Shown: positions 18,495 to 27,098 of the stretch, piece after piece
How the letters are laid out: each line of letters starts with the position of its first letter
Position numbering within the stretch: position 1 is the first letter of the stretch
NCBI GenBank assembly: GCA_012030715.1
Contig: JAAUUJ010000018.1
Span: forward strand, 1-39,237
Origin: Synechococcaceae cyanobacterium SM2_3_1
GTDB taxonomy: Bacteria > Cyanobacteriota > Cyanobacteriia > Thermostichales > Thermostichaceae
DNA: 39,237 nt
Direction: 5' to 3'
Made by a program: the position numbers and the translations under genes
Notes under the pieces: generated by a model
What the model was told of the DNA's origin: nothing
The model's database searches: none
What the model saw: only the letters and a program-made list of their open reading frames with translations

Positions 18495-19304
18495 TCAAGC
18501 CAAAGCGCTTGCACCCACACCCAAAATCTGGAGGGCATCTCCCACCTGGATCTGTTTGCCTGCCTCTGTGGAGGGGATGGTGGTATTCACAGCCACCCGA
18601 TAAAAGTGGTGAAAGCGATCAGCCACGGTCCAAGTGGGCAAGGTTTGCTGCCGCTGCTGCGTAAAGATTTTTGGGAAGTTGGGAATGGGTGCGCCTGTCA
18701 GAACGTCACGACTGGGGACAACACAGCGCTGACAGGGATTGATCCCCTCCACAATGACCTCCCCAAGTTGAAAGCGCACACAGGTGCCCACCTGACTAAA
18801 GAGCTGATCCTCCCAGAAAGGGGGCACCCCATCAATCTCGATGTTAGTGCGCAGTCGTTGCCGCAAATCCTCCACCGTAAGAGTGGGATACCAGGAGGCT
18901 AGAGTTTCCAATGTCGCGGTACTGATCAGGGTGGGGCCATTGGCATTAAGATCATCCGGAAACCCGGTGTCAGGATTCTCCTGTAGGGTCACCGGAAATC
19001 CAAAAAAATCACTCAACCACCTGTGTATCGCCTCCCGATCCTGTTCCAGATGGCCCGAGAAGACTTGATCGCAATCCTGGAGCTTGAGTGCAATCCTATG
19101 GGTGTCCAGATCGATTCGACAGCGGATCAGATGCACCTTGGGCTGGCGTTTGCCATTGACGAAGCGCTGATCGCTATCGAAAAGCGCAAATTCGCGATCA
19201 TGCTGCAGGGCTCCGCTAGGTAGAATCTTGACCTGAGTTAGCGATTGACCCTCCAGGGACTTGATCGGGAAAATCGAGAGTCCGGCAACTTTTGCAGAGA
19301 TCAT
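18495..19304 (-). CDS. MOSC domain protein (molybdenum cofactor sulfurase C-terminal type)
   Basis: 269 residues. N-terminal MOSC beta-barrel domain (residues about 1-120: VAGLSIFPIKSLEGQSL, LQHDREFALFD, NGKRQPKVHLIRC), then the MOSC domain with the cysteine region EGINPCQRCVVPSRDVLTG near residue 200 and the end RVAVNTTIP...GKQIQVGDALQI. This arrangement is that of the mARC/YcbX group, molybdenum-dependent reductases of N-hydroxylated bases, though no ferredoxin domain is fused. Cofactor binding by the central Cys is known for the family, not shown here. It stands alone, divergent from the transaldolase-like gene. Confidence 0.88.
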   Translation of the reverse strand: MISAKVAGLSIFPIKSLEGQSLTQVKILPSGALQHDREFALFDSDQRFVNGKRQPKVHLIRCRIDLDTHRIALKLQDCDQVFSGHLEQDREAIHRWLSDFFGFPVTLQENPDTGFPDDLNANGPTLISTATLETLASWYPTLTVEDLRQRLRTNIEIDGVPPFWEDQLFSQVGTCVRFQLGEVIVEGINPCQRCVVPSRDVLTGAPIPNFPKIFTQQRQQTLPTWTVADRFHHFYRVAVNTTIPSTEAGKQIQVGDALQILGVGASALA

Positions 19305-19423
19305 GAGTAGGGTTAAGATTTTCTGCCCTCAGATTACTGGGCCAAACAGGGATAAAGTAGATGCTTGACAGCGAGCATCAGGAATAAACTGCAAGCTGGA
19401 TGTTGAGGTGTGAAAGGTGGGCC

Positions 19424-20095
19424 ATGCAGCTTTATCTTGATTCAGCAGATCTAAAGGCCACAGAAACCTGGCTCAGTAGCGGATTCTTCTATGGTGTTAC
19501 CAGCAATCCTCTACTTCTGGATCGGGCTGGATTGAGCAATACGTTGGCGACCTTAAAGTCATTGATGCACGCCTGGCAGCAGATGGAAGCTCAGGAGATC
19601 CAGGTGCAAGCCTGGGGAGAAGATCCTGATGAATTACTCGCTTGTGCCCAGTCCCTTCTGGAGGAAGCCGATCAGCTCGGGGCTCGGGTGGTGATCAAGC
19701 TGCCTGCCACCATAGATGGCCTGATTACCACACGGCGATTGATCCAGCAGGGGCGAATGGTAACTCTCACCGCGATTTACGCTTCCCAACAGGTGATCCC
19801 TGCCCATGTCATTCGAGCAGATTATCTGGCTCCCTATCTGGGACGCATGCAAGATCAGGGCATCGCTGGGGTAGAGGAAATTCAGATCATGCAGCAGATC
19901 CTGAATCGGCATCAGAGTTCCACGCGGATCCTGGCAGCGAGTCTGCGGCATCTAGATGACATTTTGACACTGGCGGCAGCAGGAGTTTCTTGCTTTACCC
20001 TTTCTCCTTGTCTGGCGGAACATCTCTTTTCCCATCCGCTGACCCAGAGCGCCGCCGAGGAATTTGAAGCGATTGCAGCCCGAGGTGGTTCGTGA
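19424..20095 (+). CDS. transaldolase-family protein (TalC/FSA-like)
   Basis: 223 residues from ATG 19424, preceded by AAGGTGG at the right distance; an in-frame ATG at 19400 has no such site. Short transaldolases of the fructose-6-phosphate aldolase group are about 220 residues. Visible motifs are MQLYLDSADL at the N-terminus, GVTSNPLLLD near residue 30, VVIKLPAT with the Schiff-base Lys near residue 90, TLTAIYASQQ, YLAPYLGRM and ILAASLRHLDD. It should cleave or form a ketose phosphate, probably fructose 6-phosphate or sedoheptulose 7-phosphate. The stop overlaps the start of a PfkB-family sugar kinase by 4 bp (GTGA), so the two products likely act in one small sugar pathway. Confidence 0.87.
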   Translation: MQLYLDSADLKATETWLSSGFFYGVTSNPLLLDRAGLSNTLATLKSLMHAWQQMEAQEIQVQAWGEDPDELLACAQSLLEEADQLGARVVIKLPATIDGLITTRRLIQQGRMVTLTAIYASQQVIPAHVIRADYLAPYLGRMQDQGIAGVEEIQIMQQILNRHQSSTRILAASLRHLDDILTLAAAGVSCFTLSPCLAEHLFSHPLTQSAAEEFEAIAARGGS

Positions 20096-21012
20096 TCGTG
20101 ACTGCAGGGGAAGCCATTATAGATTTTACCCCCCGCCAATGGGGTTCAGAATCGGGGTTTTTGCCTCGTCCCGGTGGATCCCTGTTTAATGTTGCCATCG
20201 GTCTCGCGCGGCTGGGTATTCCCACAGGCTTTTTGGGTCGCTTATCTACAGATTGCTTCGGGCAACATCTTTACCAATACCTGCAGGAAAATCAGGTGGA
20301 TCTCACCTACGTTCAGCAGGGTCATGAACCCACAGCACTTGCCTTTGTGAATTTGAGGGAAACTGGAGTCCCAGAGTATGCCTTCTACGGAGATCAAACG
20401 GCCGATTCCCATCTCAAGCAGGGCGAGATCCCTCCCCTCGATCAGAGCGTATGCGCCCTCCACTGCGGATCCATTGCGCTGGTGCGCGGACCGGGCGCGG
20501 TGGTTTATCAAGAACTGATGCAGGTGTATGCCAGTAAGCGCTTTCTTTCGCTTGATCCCAATATTCGGCCAGCCTTTATTCCTGATCGAGATAGCTATCG
20601 ACACCAGTTAAGCCAGTGGATCCAATGGGTTGATCTGGTGAAAGTCAGCCAGGAAGATCTGCAGTGGCTTTTTCCAGGGGGATCGATTCAGGAGACAGCC
20701 AGACGCTGGGTACAGTTGGGAGCAGGCATGGTGGTGGTCACCCTCGGATCTCAGGGAGCGGTTGCATTTATGGATGAACACGAGATCGTGGTGGGAACCG
20801 AATCAATTCAGGTGGTGGATACGGTCGGGGCTGGAGATGCCTTTATGTCTGGACTTCTTGCTTTTCTCTATCAACAGGATCTCCTGAGAAGCCCTCTGGC
20901 TGATCTATCTTTACCTCTAATCGAAAAGTTGCTAATCTTTGCCAACAAAGTGGCTGGATTGACCTGTCAACAGGCTGGATCAAACCCTCCTCGACTCTCA
21001 GATTTGATTTAA
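20092..21012 (+). CDS. PfkB-family carbohydrate kinase, probably fructokinase
   Basis: 306 residues from GTG 20092, overlapping the preceding stop as GTGA. PfkB/ribokinase fold: N-terminal IVTAGEAIIDFTP, substrate region RPGGSLFNVAIGLARLGIPTGFLG, central GSIALVRGPGA and SLDPNIRPAF, VVTLGSQGAVAF, and the ATP-site signature DTVGAGDAFMSGLLAF near residue 245 with the catalytic Asp. The PNIRPAF stretch and RPGGS pattern favour fructokinase over ribokinase or adenosine kinase, but the exact sugar is not proven. It is the second gene of an operon with the transaldolase-like gene. Confidence 0.88.
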   Translation: MIVTAGEAIIDFTPRQWGSESGFLPRPGGSLFNVAIGLARLGIPTGFLGRLSTDCFGQHLYQYLQENQVDLTYVQQGHEPTALAFVNLRETGVPEYAFYGDQTADSHLKQGEIPPLDQSVCALHCGSIALVRGPGAVVYQELMQVYASKRFLSLDPNIRPAFIPDRDSYRHQLSQWIQWVDLVKVSQEDLQWLFPGGSIQETARRWVQLGAGMVVVTLGSQGAVAFMDEHEIVVGTESIQVVDTVGAGDAFMSGLLAFLYQQDLLRSPLADLSLPLIEKLLIFANKVAGLTCQQAGSNPPRLSDLI

Positions 21013-21337
21013 TTAACAAGTCAATCACCAATTCAGGGGATCATTCCTGTGGCCCGTTCCTTTCATCGAACGTGTGCAACCGTTGATCCAGAAACCTGAA
21101 GAGATGTAGGAACTGACGGTGGTTTTTCTAATTCACGTGATTCGGGGGAAAGACTCTCCTGACAACACGACCTGTCTCATCTACAACATCATAAGGCTGT
21201 GTCTGAAGCTCTTCAAACAAGATAGCAACTGCCAGGATCTAGCTGGACGGGATCACCGCCGACCCCCGACGGAAATCACTGAGGAGGATAGCGACTCACG
21301 CCACTATTGAGGTAATCAAGTTTACCCGCAGCTGATC
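21013..21337. other. 325-bp intergenic stretch without a convincing gene
   Basis: Between the sugar kinase and the FHA gene. A 63-codon GTG-started frame exists at 21119-21310 but has no family features and no ribosome site. A weak hairpin (CGTTC...GAACG) lies near 21057-21073 without a following T run, so it is not a good terminator. The FHA gene promoter is presumably here, but I see no clear -35/-10 pair. Confidence 0.5.
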
Positions 21338-21814
21338 ATGCCTACCGCTTCCCTGTCTACCCCCGTTCTGCCTCAAGCCAGCCAGCAACAACAGCACTTT
21401 CTTCTGATTGAGGATGAAAAAGGCCGCCGGGTAGTGAATCTCGATGCTGCCGCTTACTCTCTGGGCCGCGATACCACCAATAGCATTCGCCTTCAGTCAA
21501 GTTCAGTTTCTCGTCAGCACGCCCTGTTACTGCGCATTCCTGATCCCACGACGCGTCAGTATCGCTATCAGATTATGGATGGTAATGCCAGCGGACAACC
21601 CAGCCGCAACGGTTTATTTGCCAATGGGCAGCGGACTCGGCTGCATGAACTGCATAATGGCGACTGCCTGAACCTGGGCAAGCAGGTGCGAATTTCCTAC
21701 TTTGTTCGCTCCGGACTTTCTCCCCAACAGCAACAATCTCTGCCCCCGGTTCAGTTTCGCAGCATCAAACAGCGACACACCGATCCGCTGGGAACCCGAT
21801 GCTTTGGTGGTTGA
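21338..21814 (+). CDS. FHA domain protein (paralogue of the 11144 gene)
   Basis: 158 residues. After a Gln-rich leader the FHA domain spans about residues 20-125: HFLLIEDEKGRR, SLGRDTTNSIRLQ, VSRQHALLLRIP (the S-R and H of the phosphothreonine site), QPSRNGLFANGQR and LHNGDCLNLG. A 30-residue basic, Gln-rich tail follows. It is similar along its whole domain to the FHA protein at 11144, including the spacing of the DG..SGQPS.NGL segment. The next gene, a TPR membrane protein, starts 81 bp downstream on the same strand, so both may belong to one signalling or assembly unit. Confidence 0.87.
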   Translation: MPTASLSTPVLPQASQQQQHFLLIEDEKGRRVVNLDAAAYSLGRDTTNSIRLQSSSVSRQHALLLRIPDPTTRQYRYQIMDGNASGQPSRNGLFANGQRTRLHELHNGDCLNLGKQVRISYFVRSGLSPQQQQSLPPVQFRSIKQRHTDPLGTRCFGG

Positions 21815-21895
21815 TCCCCAGGGTTAAGGTCAGGATGGGAACACGCACCGCAGGGGACCGCGATATAGTTTTACAGAACGGTCTTGCACAGACAT

Positions 21896-22669
21896 ATGAC
21901 CTGGCTCTCCTTTCTCTCAACCACCTTCTGGGCTGTATCCACCGGATTCTGGATCTGGATGCTGATCGACTGTGCCCGCAATGAACGGGAGACCTATTGG
22001 TTTTTTATTATTCTTTTCTTTCCAGGGGGCGGAGCTCTCATTTATTGTCTTGTCCGGTATCTCCCCCGCTTCAATCTCTCGACGTTACCGGCGTCATTTC
22101 AGCTCAAGCGATTCACCCGCAAACAAGATCTGTGGAACGCCCAGGCGGCGGCTCAAACCATTGGCAAGGATCACCAGTATCTGGAGCTGGGTAATGTCTA
22201 CTTTGATATGGGCCGATTCCAGGAGGCTGCCGCAGCGTATCAGACGGCACTGGACAAAAGCAACCAGACCAATACTCAGGCCCTCTGGGGCTTTGCCCAA
22301 ACCCAGATCCTGCTGAAAAACTTTAGAGAAGCGCGCGAGACGCTGGAAACCCTATTGAAACTTGATCCTGATCATAAATTTGGAGATGCCTCCGCGGCCT
22401 ATGGTCAGGTTCTTTTTGAGCTGAAGGATCTGGAAGCAGCCAGAACCCACCTGGAGCGCCACCTGAAACGCTGGACCAGTCCAGAAGGGCGCATGATCGT
22501 GGCCGAAATTGCCATCCAGCAAGGCGATCCTGAAACAGCCCGCACCCAATTGCAAACCATGATCACCAATCTCAGGGGAGGTCCCCAGTTTCATTACCGC
22601 CAGCACCGCCATCTGATCCACAAGGCGGAACGCATGCTCAGAATGCTCAAGGCGCTGCCCTCCTCCTGA
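21896..22669 (+). CDS. membrane-anchored TPR protein
   Basis: About 257 residues from ATG 21896 (an in-frame ATG at 21884 adds four). The N-terminus has two closely spaced hydrophobic helices (LSTTFWAVSTGFWIWMLIDC and YWFFIILFFPGGGALIYCLV) resembling the PLDc_N membrane domain. A soluble part follows with about four tetratricopeptide repeats from residue 95 to 230 (YLELGNVYFDMGRFQEAAAAY, LWGFAQTQILLKNFREARETL, AYGQVLFELKDLEAARTHL, IVAEIAIQQGDPETARTQL). It should sit in the inner or thylakoid membrane with the TPRs as a protein-docking surface. No enzyme motif. Between an FHA gene and the DUF255 gene on the same strand. Confidence 0.82.
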   Translation: MTWLSFLSTTFWAVSTGFWIWMLIDCARNERETYWFFIILFFPGGGALIYCLVRYLPRFNLSTLPASFQLKRFTRKQDLWNAQAAAQTIGKDHQYLELGNVYFDMGRFQEAAAAYQTALDKSNQTNTQALWGFAQTQILLKNFREARETLETLLKLDPDHKFGDASAAYGQVLFELKDLEAARTHLERHLKRWTSPEGRMIVAEIAIQQGDPETARTQLQTMITNLRGGPQFHYRQHRHLIHKAERMLRMLKALPSS

Positions 22670-22706
22670 GACCCTGATCCCAGAAGCGTTGTTGAGGGCC
22701 GTCTAT

Positions 22707-22766
22707 CTCAGAACTGTTCTGAGGATCCCCTCACACGTTAAGGTGATAGAACAGGGTTCTGAGGAT
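22707..22766 (+). promoter_or_regulatory. paired AGAAC/GTTCT inverted repeats before the DUF255 gene
   Basis: 22707-22723 is a perfect 8+1+8 palindrome, CTCAGAACTGTTCTGAG. 22748-22760 is a second inverted repeat, AGAAC-AGG-GTTCT. The 11-mer GTTCTGAGGAT occurs at 22716 and again at 22756, exactly 40 bp apart, and the second copy includes the likely ribosome site (GAGGAT) of the ATG at 22769. Two spaced copies of one palindromic half-site fit a dimeric regulator's operator. They could equally be RNA hairpins controlling translation. No known regulator is assigned. Confidence 0.5.
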
Positions 22767-22768
22767 TT

Positions 22769-24901
22769 ATGACTAACCGCTTAGCTGCTTGCCACAGTCT
22801 CTACCTGCGCAAACATGCCGAGAACCCGATTGATTGGTGGCCCTGGGGGCCTGAAGCTCTGGCCAAGGCCCGTGAAGCGGATCGACCGATTTTTCTCTCG
22901 ATTGGCTACTCCAGCTGCCACTGGTGCACAGTCATGGAAGGGGAGGCCTTCTCTAATTCAGCGATTGCTGAGTTCATGAACCGGCATTTTTTGCCGATTA
23001 AAGTTGATCGTGAAGAACGCCCTGATCTAGATAGCATTTACATGCAGGCCCTGCAATTGATGAGTGGTCAGGGGGGCTGGCCTTTGAACGTTTTTCTCAC
23101 CCCTGAAGATCTGGTCCCTTTTTACGCTGGCACCTATTTTCCGGTTGAGCCTCGCTTTGGACGACCGGGGTTTCTGGAGGTTTTACAAAAAATTCAGCAG
23201 TTCTACAAGCGAGAACGAGACTCCATTACCAGACATAAGACCCAGCTCCTGGAGGCCCTCAGCACCCTCAGCCAGCACACCCCCAAAAACCACCTCGCCC
23301 CCGATCTGCTTCTGCATGGGTTCAGCAAAAATCTGCCCATCGTCTCCAATTCAGGCATGGGTCAGCAGTTCCCGATGATGCCCTATGCTCAACTGGTGCT
23401 GCGAGTCATTCGCCTATCCACACCCATTCCCATGGATGAGGTTTTGATACTGGAGGGATCAGATGCTCTGGCACGGGTACAACAGCGGGCGATGGATCTG
23501 GTGCTAGGGGGCATTTTTGACCATGTGGCCGGGGGGTTTCACCGCTACACTGTGGATCCCACCTGGACGGTTCCCCATTTTGAAAAGATGCTCTACGACA
23601 ACGGTCAGATCCTGGAGTTTCTGGCAGATATCTGGGCCGCAGGGGTGCAGGATCCAGCGATCGAGCGGGCTGTGAACCTGACGGTGGGCTGGTTGCGCCG
23701 CGAAATGACGGCCCCAGATGGGTATTTCTACGCCGCTCAGGATGCCGATAGTTTTGTGGATGCTCAGGCGGTTGAGCCCGAAGAAGGAGAATTCTACGTT
23801 TGGCAGCCGGATACCCTGCATGACGCTCTCACGGGAGAGGAATTTGATCAGCTGGAAAGAGCCTTCAACATCGCTGCTCAGGGAAACTTTCCAGATCGAC
23901 CCGGGTATCTGGTGCTGCAGCGGCTGGTGGGAGGAGACCTGGATCCACTGGTAGAGCAGGCCCTAACCCAGAAGCTGTTTCAGGCGCGCTACGGCCTTGA
24001 TGCAGAAGCTCACTTTCCTCCAGCCCGCACTGCTCAGGAGGCAAAAGAGACCCCCTGGCCGAGCCGGATCCCCCCCGTGACAGACACCAAAATGATCGTG
24101 GCCTGGAACAGCCTGATGATCTCGGGGCTGGTGCGGGTGTACCAGGTGTTTGGCTGGGAATCCTGTTTGAACATGGCAGTGAAAGCGGCAGACTTCATTC
24201 TCAAATCCCAGTTTTCCGATGGCATCCTGATGCGGCTCAATTATGACGGGGTGGCGACGGTGGCGGCAAAATCCGAAGACTATGCCCTCCTGATCAAGGC
24301 CCTGCTAGATCTGCAGCAAACCTGCCTCCCTCTGGTGGGGGAACCCTCGGCCCAGGACTGGCTTGCCCAAGCTAGCAGCCTGCAGGCCCAGATGGATGAA
24401 CGACTTTGGGATACCACTAACGGGGGCTATTTTGTCAGTGATGACAGTTGTGGTTCCGAGCTGCTGGTGCGGGAAAAAGAATTTCAAGATCACGCTACGC
24501 CTGCTGCTAATGGCATTGCTCTGACCAACTTAACCCGTCTAGCGTCTTTAACTGGGGAACTGGACTACCTGGATCGAGCGGAACAGGGATTAAAAACCTT
24601 TGGGGAAATGATGTCTACCCAGCCTCGCTCCTGCCCCAGTCTTTTTGTAGCTCTGGACTGGCACCGCAACTTTCTCAAGGTCACCACCCTCACGGATCAC
24701 CTGTCGATACTGCAAAAAGAATTCTGGCCCACAACCGTTTTTGCCCCTCCTGATGATCCAACCGCTCCTTTACCTGCTGATCACGCAGGCATGGTCTGTG
24801 TTGGACTCAAGTGTCTGGATCCGGTCAACACGTTCGAAGAAGTGCGCAACCAGCTGGTGACCGGACAAAACCGTTTTCTGGGCCATCGGTCTGGCAGTTG
24901 A
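22769..24901 (+). CDS. thioredoxin-fold DUF255 protein (YyaL/SPATA20 family)
   Basis: 710 residues, normal for the family. The N-terminal 160 residues are the thioredoxin-like DUF255 domain: [41 protein letters not shown] with the C-x-x-C near residue 51, [10 protein letters not shown] and [16 protein letters not shown]. The rest is an alpha/alpha six-barrel like glycoside hydrolases and epimerases, with [33 protein letters not shown] and [12 protein letters not shown]. The family is widespread and highly conserved but its reaction is unproven; the barrel suggests a carbohydrate or N-acyl substrate and the CHWC suggests redox or metal chemistry. GAGGAT precedes the ATG and overlaps the inverted repeats described at 22707-22766. 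Confidence 0.92.
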   Translation: MTNRLAACHSLYLRKHAENPIDWWPWGPEALAKAREADRPIFLSIGYSSCHWCTVMEGEAFSNSAIAEFMNRHFLPIKVDREERPDLDSIYMQALQLMSGQGGWPLNVFLTPEDLVPFYAGTYFPVEPRFGRPGFLEVLQKIQQFYKRERDSITRHKTQLLEALSTLSQHTPKNHLAPDLLLHGFSKNLPIVSNSGMGQQFPMMPYAQLVLRVIRLSTPIPMDEVLILEGSDALARVQQRAMDLVLGGIFDHVAGGFHRYTVDPTWTVPHFEKMLYDNGQILEFLADIWAAGVQDPAIERAVNLTVGWLRREMTAPDGYFYAAQDADSFVDAQAVEPEEGEFYVWQPDTLHDALTGEEFDQLERAFNIAAQGNFPDRPGYLVLQRLVGGDLDPLVEQALTQKLFQARYGLDAEAHFPPARTAQEAKETPWPSRIPPVTDTKMIVAWNSLMISGLVRVYQVFGWESCLNMAVKAADFILKSQFSDGILMRLNYDGVATVAAKSEDYALLIKALLDLQQTCLPLVGEPSAQDWLAQASSLQAQMDERLWDTTNGGYFVSDDSCGSELLVREKEFQDHATPAANGIALTNLTRLASLTGELDYLDRAEQGLKTFGEMMSTQPRSCPSLFVALDWHRNFLKVTTLTDHLSILQKEFWPTTVFAPPDDPTAPLPADHAGMVCVGLKCLDPVNTFEEVRNQLVTGQNRFLGHRSGS

Positions 24902-24958
24902 TTTTCAAATCCAGCAATTCGTTCGTTAAGCTGGAGATCCTGTTCTCCTCTGCATGCT

Positions 24959-25423
24959 ATGGCCCAGACCCTGACTGGTAAAGTGATCATTGATAATCGT
25001 CGTGCCCGTCACGAGTACGAGATCCTGGAAACCCTGGAGGCAGGGCTGGAGTTGACTGGCACTGAGGTGAAATCGATCCGCGCAGGTAAGGCTAATCTGC
25101 AGGATGCCTTCATTCTCATCCGCGAGGGCGAAGCCTGGCTTTTGAACATGCACATTTCCCCCCACAACACCGCCAGTAGAGTCTTCAACCATGATCCCAC
25201 CCGTCGTCGGAAGTTGTTGCTGCATCGCCGCGAGATCAACCGCCTGCGGGGAACTATTGAACAGAAGGGACTGACCATGATCCCGTTGAAGCTGGTGCTG
25301 AGTCGGGGCTGGATCAAGGCGCATATTGCCGTGGCTCGTGGTAAAAAGCTCTATGACAAGCGGCAGTCTCTGAAGGAGAAACAGGTGAATCGTGAGGTGC
25401 AGCGGGAATTAAAGGCGCGTTGA
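24959..25423 (+). CDS. smpB: SsrA-binding protein SmpB
   Basis: 154 residues, the usual size. SmpB binds tmRNA and brings it to stalled ribosomes. Motifs: VIIDNRRARHEYEILETLEAGLEL, LTGTEVKSIRAGKANLQDAF, HISPHNTASRVFNHDPTRRRKLLLHR, and the C-terminal tail GKKLYDKRQSLKEKQVNREVQRELKAR that folds into the decoding site. The gene for tmRNA is not seen here. It marks the left border of the mobile-element scar that follows. Confidence 0.95.
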   Translation: MAQTLTGKVIIDNRRARHEYEILETLEAGLELTGTEVKSIRAGKANLQDAFILIREGEAWLLNMHISPHNTASRVFNHDPTRRRKLLLHRREINRLRGTIEQKGLTMIPLKLVLSRGWIKAHIAVARGKKLYDKRQSLKEKQVNREVQRELKAR

Positions 25424-25518
25424 GATCAGATCAGATCTAGACACAGCCTGGAAAGAAGCTCTGGATCTCTATTTCGAGCCTTCCTCTCCCCAGAAGCTCA
25501 TGCCGCTATCAACTGGGA

Positions 25519-25851
25519 TCAGTCGGTTGAGTTCAGATCTCGCAGCAGAGAGTAACCGATCACCTCCTTGGATAACACCATCAGATCCGGGATTCGTACC
25601 GTGGCCCGCCGCCCACTCACCACCACCTCAGTCTTCATCCTCAAGCAAGCAAACAGAACCCCAGCCTGAAGAAAAGAAGCAAACAGAAATGAAGCGATCA
25701 GGACATTGATCTCACTTTCTGTGGGCATCAGCCGTAACTCCCCGTCCTCAAGCTCATAGAAGGCATCCGTTCCATCATCAAATTCAAGGAACGCCTCCAA
25801 AGTCATCGGCTGCGACACTACCAAGTCACTAACCGGCAGCAGATTCGCCAT
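25519..25851 (-). pseudogene. truncated Uma2-family gene
   Basis: 110 codons from ATG 25851, about half the normal Uma2 length. The N-terminal half is well preserved: MTLEAFLEFDDGTDAFYELEDGELRLMP, VLIASFLFASFLQAG, and VRIPDLMVLSKEVIG with the metal-binding Asp. The region with the catalytic Glu (usually VVEVVSP) is missing, and the frame ends after a short unrelated tail. Only 95 bp separate it from smpB, too little for the lost half, so this is a deletion rather than a point frameshift. It lies directly beside the decayed tnpB element, which may have caused the loss. Confidence 0.7.
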
Positions 25852-25892
25852 AGCTATTCACTCGCTAATAGCACTCAGGAATGATCGCTATC

Positions 25893-25926
25893 TTGACACT
25901 TCCCACCGCATAGGCGGATGGGAATT
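25893..25926 (-). repeat. right-end hairpin of the tnpB element (copy A)
   Basis: Element-strand order is GAATTCCCATCCGCC, loop, GCGGTGGGAAGTGTCAA, then flank. In TnpB elements this hairpin is also the 3' end of the omega-RNA, and the bases beyond it (here GATAGCGATCATTCC on the minus strand) form the guide. Related copies lie at 26695 and 34000. It is unlikely to be functional because the nuclease gene is broken. Confidence 0.6.
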
Positions 25927-26015
25927 CTTGGTTCACTGCCTAACCGTAACCCCGCAGGCTTGCTCCAACGAGGCTAGAGGGTCAGACTCCCCAAGCATAT
26001 ACGTTCCCGTATGCC

Positions 26016-26584
26016 CTACGGTACGCAGTCCCTAATGAAATACTTGAGACCGAGATCCAACCCTACAATCTTTCCGGTTGGTTCCACGTCAATCACTAGA
26101 TCAACCCTAATGCAGCACTGTCCATAGTATCCATCGGCTCTTTTGAGGAGTCGAACTCGCTTGACATCCTTCAGGTCATAGAAATTAAGATCTCGCGTCC
26201 CCTTGAGTTTCAGGGTGCCGATATGATTACCATCGGTGAAGGTGATGCTCTTGCGGTTCTTTGAAAACTTATACCCACTGGACTTGTACTCAACCGAGCG
26301 GCAATGCTTCTTGAATTTGGGATAGCCCTTCTTGCCCAAAAACTTCTGCTTGCAGTTGTCGTGAAAGCGTGAAATCGCGCTCCATCCTGTTCAACTCATT
26401 GGCAAAGGGGAACTCGAAGGCCAGCACTGCGCAGTATTTGTTGAGGTCGTATTTCGACACACCACCGTTATCCCTCCAGTACCGCAGACATTTGTTCTGG
26501 ATGGAATTGCCCAGTGCGTATCGCCTCGTCAATGGCGCGATATTGGCTCGCTTTGGCGCAAGCCTTGAATTCTAAAACGAGCAT
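26016..26584 (-). pseudogene. tnpB: tnpB remnant, frameshifted and C-terminally deleted
   Basis: TnpB is the RNA-guided RuvC-type nuclease of IS200/IS605 elements. Reading from ATG 26584: MLVLEFKA and QYRAIDEAIRTGQF in one frame; an extra base near 26490, then IQNKCLRYWRDNGGVSKYDLNKY and CAVLAFEFPFANELNRM in a second; then a deletion of about nine codons near 26385, after which WSAISRFHDNCKQKF, GKKGYPKFKKHCRSVEYKSS, RADGYYGQCC and VGLDLGLKYF continue in a third to 26016. The first RuvC aspartate (GLDLGL) is kept, but the zinc ribbon and the two later catalytic acids are gone. It is inactive. Confidence 0.82.
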
Positions 26585-26694
26585 GATTTCGACCGAATCA
26601 CGATGAACTTGTGCTAACACGTTCAGCATAAGATGAGTTGATGTTCTTTCTGCGTTGATATTTTAGAGATTGGCACTATCGAGCCGTCGCGATC

Positions 26695-26740
26695 CATCCC
26701 CAGCGCATAGGCGGATCGGGTATTCCGCGAAAAAGAGATA
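26695..26740 (+). repeat. solitary IS605-type end remnant (copy B)
   Basis: Shares GCATAGGCGGA and, after two mismatches, TATTCCGCGAAAAAGAGAT with copy C at 34000. The outer part (the TTGACACTTCCCACC side) is degenerate. A start codon ATG at 26744 follows directly and opens a 30-codon frame to 26836 with no recognised features; I do not call it a gene. Confidence 0.55.
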
Positions 26741-26860
26741 ACAATGCCTTTAGCTCACCCGATTCCTGTTGAGAAGGGATCCTGCTCCAGAACTGGCGCT
26801 CCACGGATCGTGAAGGCAAAGAAACTGGGCAGGTGATGGTGGACTAACATCGGAAATTCA

Positions 26861-26933
26861 TGGAGCTTAGCGGATTCGAACCGCTGACTTCTTCAATGCC
26901 ATTGAAGCGCTCTACCAACTGAGCTAAAGCCCC
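26861..26933 (-). tRNA. tRNA-Ala (anticodon GGC)
   Basis: 73 nt, a full cloverleaf on the minus strand. The acceptor GGGGCTT pairs with AAGCTCC and includes the G3:U70 pair that marks alanine tRNAs; the discriminator is A73. The D arm is GCTC...GAGC, the anticodon stem CTTCA/TGAAG with loop ATGGCAT (anticodon GGC), and the T arm AGCGG-TTCGAAT-CCGCT. The 3' CCA is not encoded. It reads alanine codons GCC and GCU. It lies between the mobile-element scar and the phosphoglycerate-mutase-like gene. Confidence 0.97.
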
Positions 26934-26972
26934 GCATCGGCCAAAAAGGCTGGCAAAAACTGCGCGGATCTC

Positions 26973-27002
26973 ATTATCTAAAACCCCCCAGTAGCTTGTC
27001 AA
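26973..27002 (-). promoter_or_regulatory. promoter of tRNA-Ala
   Basis: On the minus strand a perfect -35 TTGACA (26997-27002) is followed after 18 bp by GATAAT (26973-26978, five of six). Transcription would begin near 26966, about 33 nt before the mature tRNA 5' end. It is the best sigma-70 match I see in the window. Confidence 0.8.
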
Positions 27003-27098
27003 CCTTTATGACTCAGTTCCCGATCTGCAGCACTTCCTCAGCAGGGGTAACCGAGAGGACAGGAGAAAGGCACCTTTAGGGGTAGGCTAGAGGGTGTT

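Larger units (their letters stand above)
25893..26584 (-). mobile_element. decayed IS200/IS605-family element (tnpB only)
   Basis: A tnpB-type element on the minus strand. Its right end (left in these coordinates) reads, on the plus strand, TTGACACTTCCC at 25893, and on the element strand ends GTGTCAA, with TCAA being a typical cleavage tetramer of this family. The hairpin CCCACCGC-ATAG-GCGG-A-TGGG follows at about 25902-25921. Between the tnpB remnant and this end is about 120 bp, where the omega-RNA of the nuclease would lie. No tnpA is present. The upstream boundary is not certain; it may extend to about 26740. Confidence 0.65.

Noticed and set aside
21119-21310. 63-codon GTG frame in the intergenic stretch before the FHA gene
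   Set aside because: No ribosome site, no recognisable domain, unremarkable composition.
25500-25709. 69-codon plus-strand frame inside the truncated Uma2 remnant
   Set aside because: Ser/Pro/Gln-rich antisense translation of the Uma2 fragment.
26744-26836. 30-codon ATG frame directly after repeat copy B
   Set aside because: Too short and without features; only its position after the repeat is of note.
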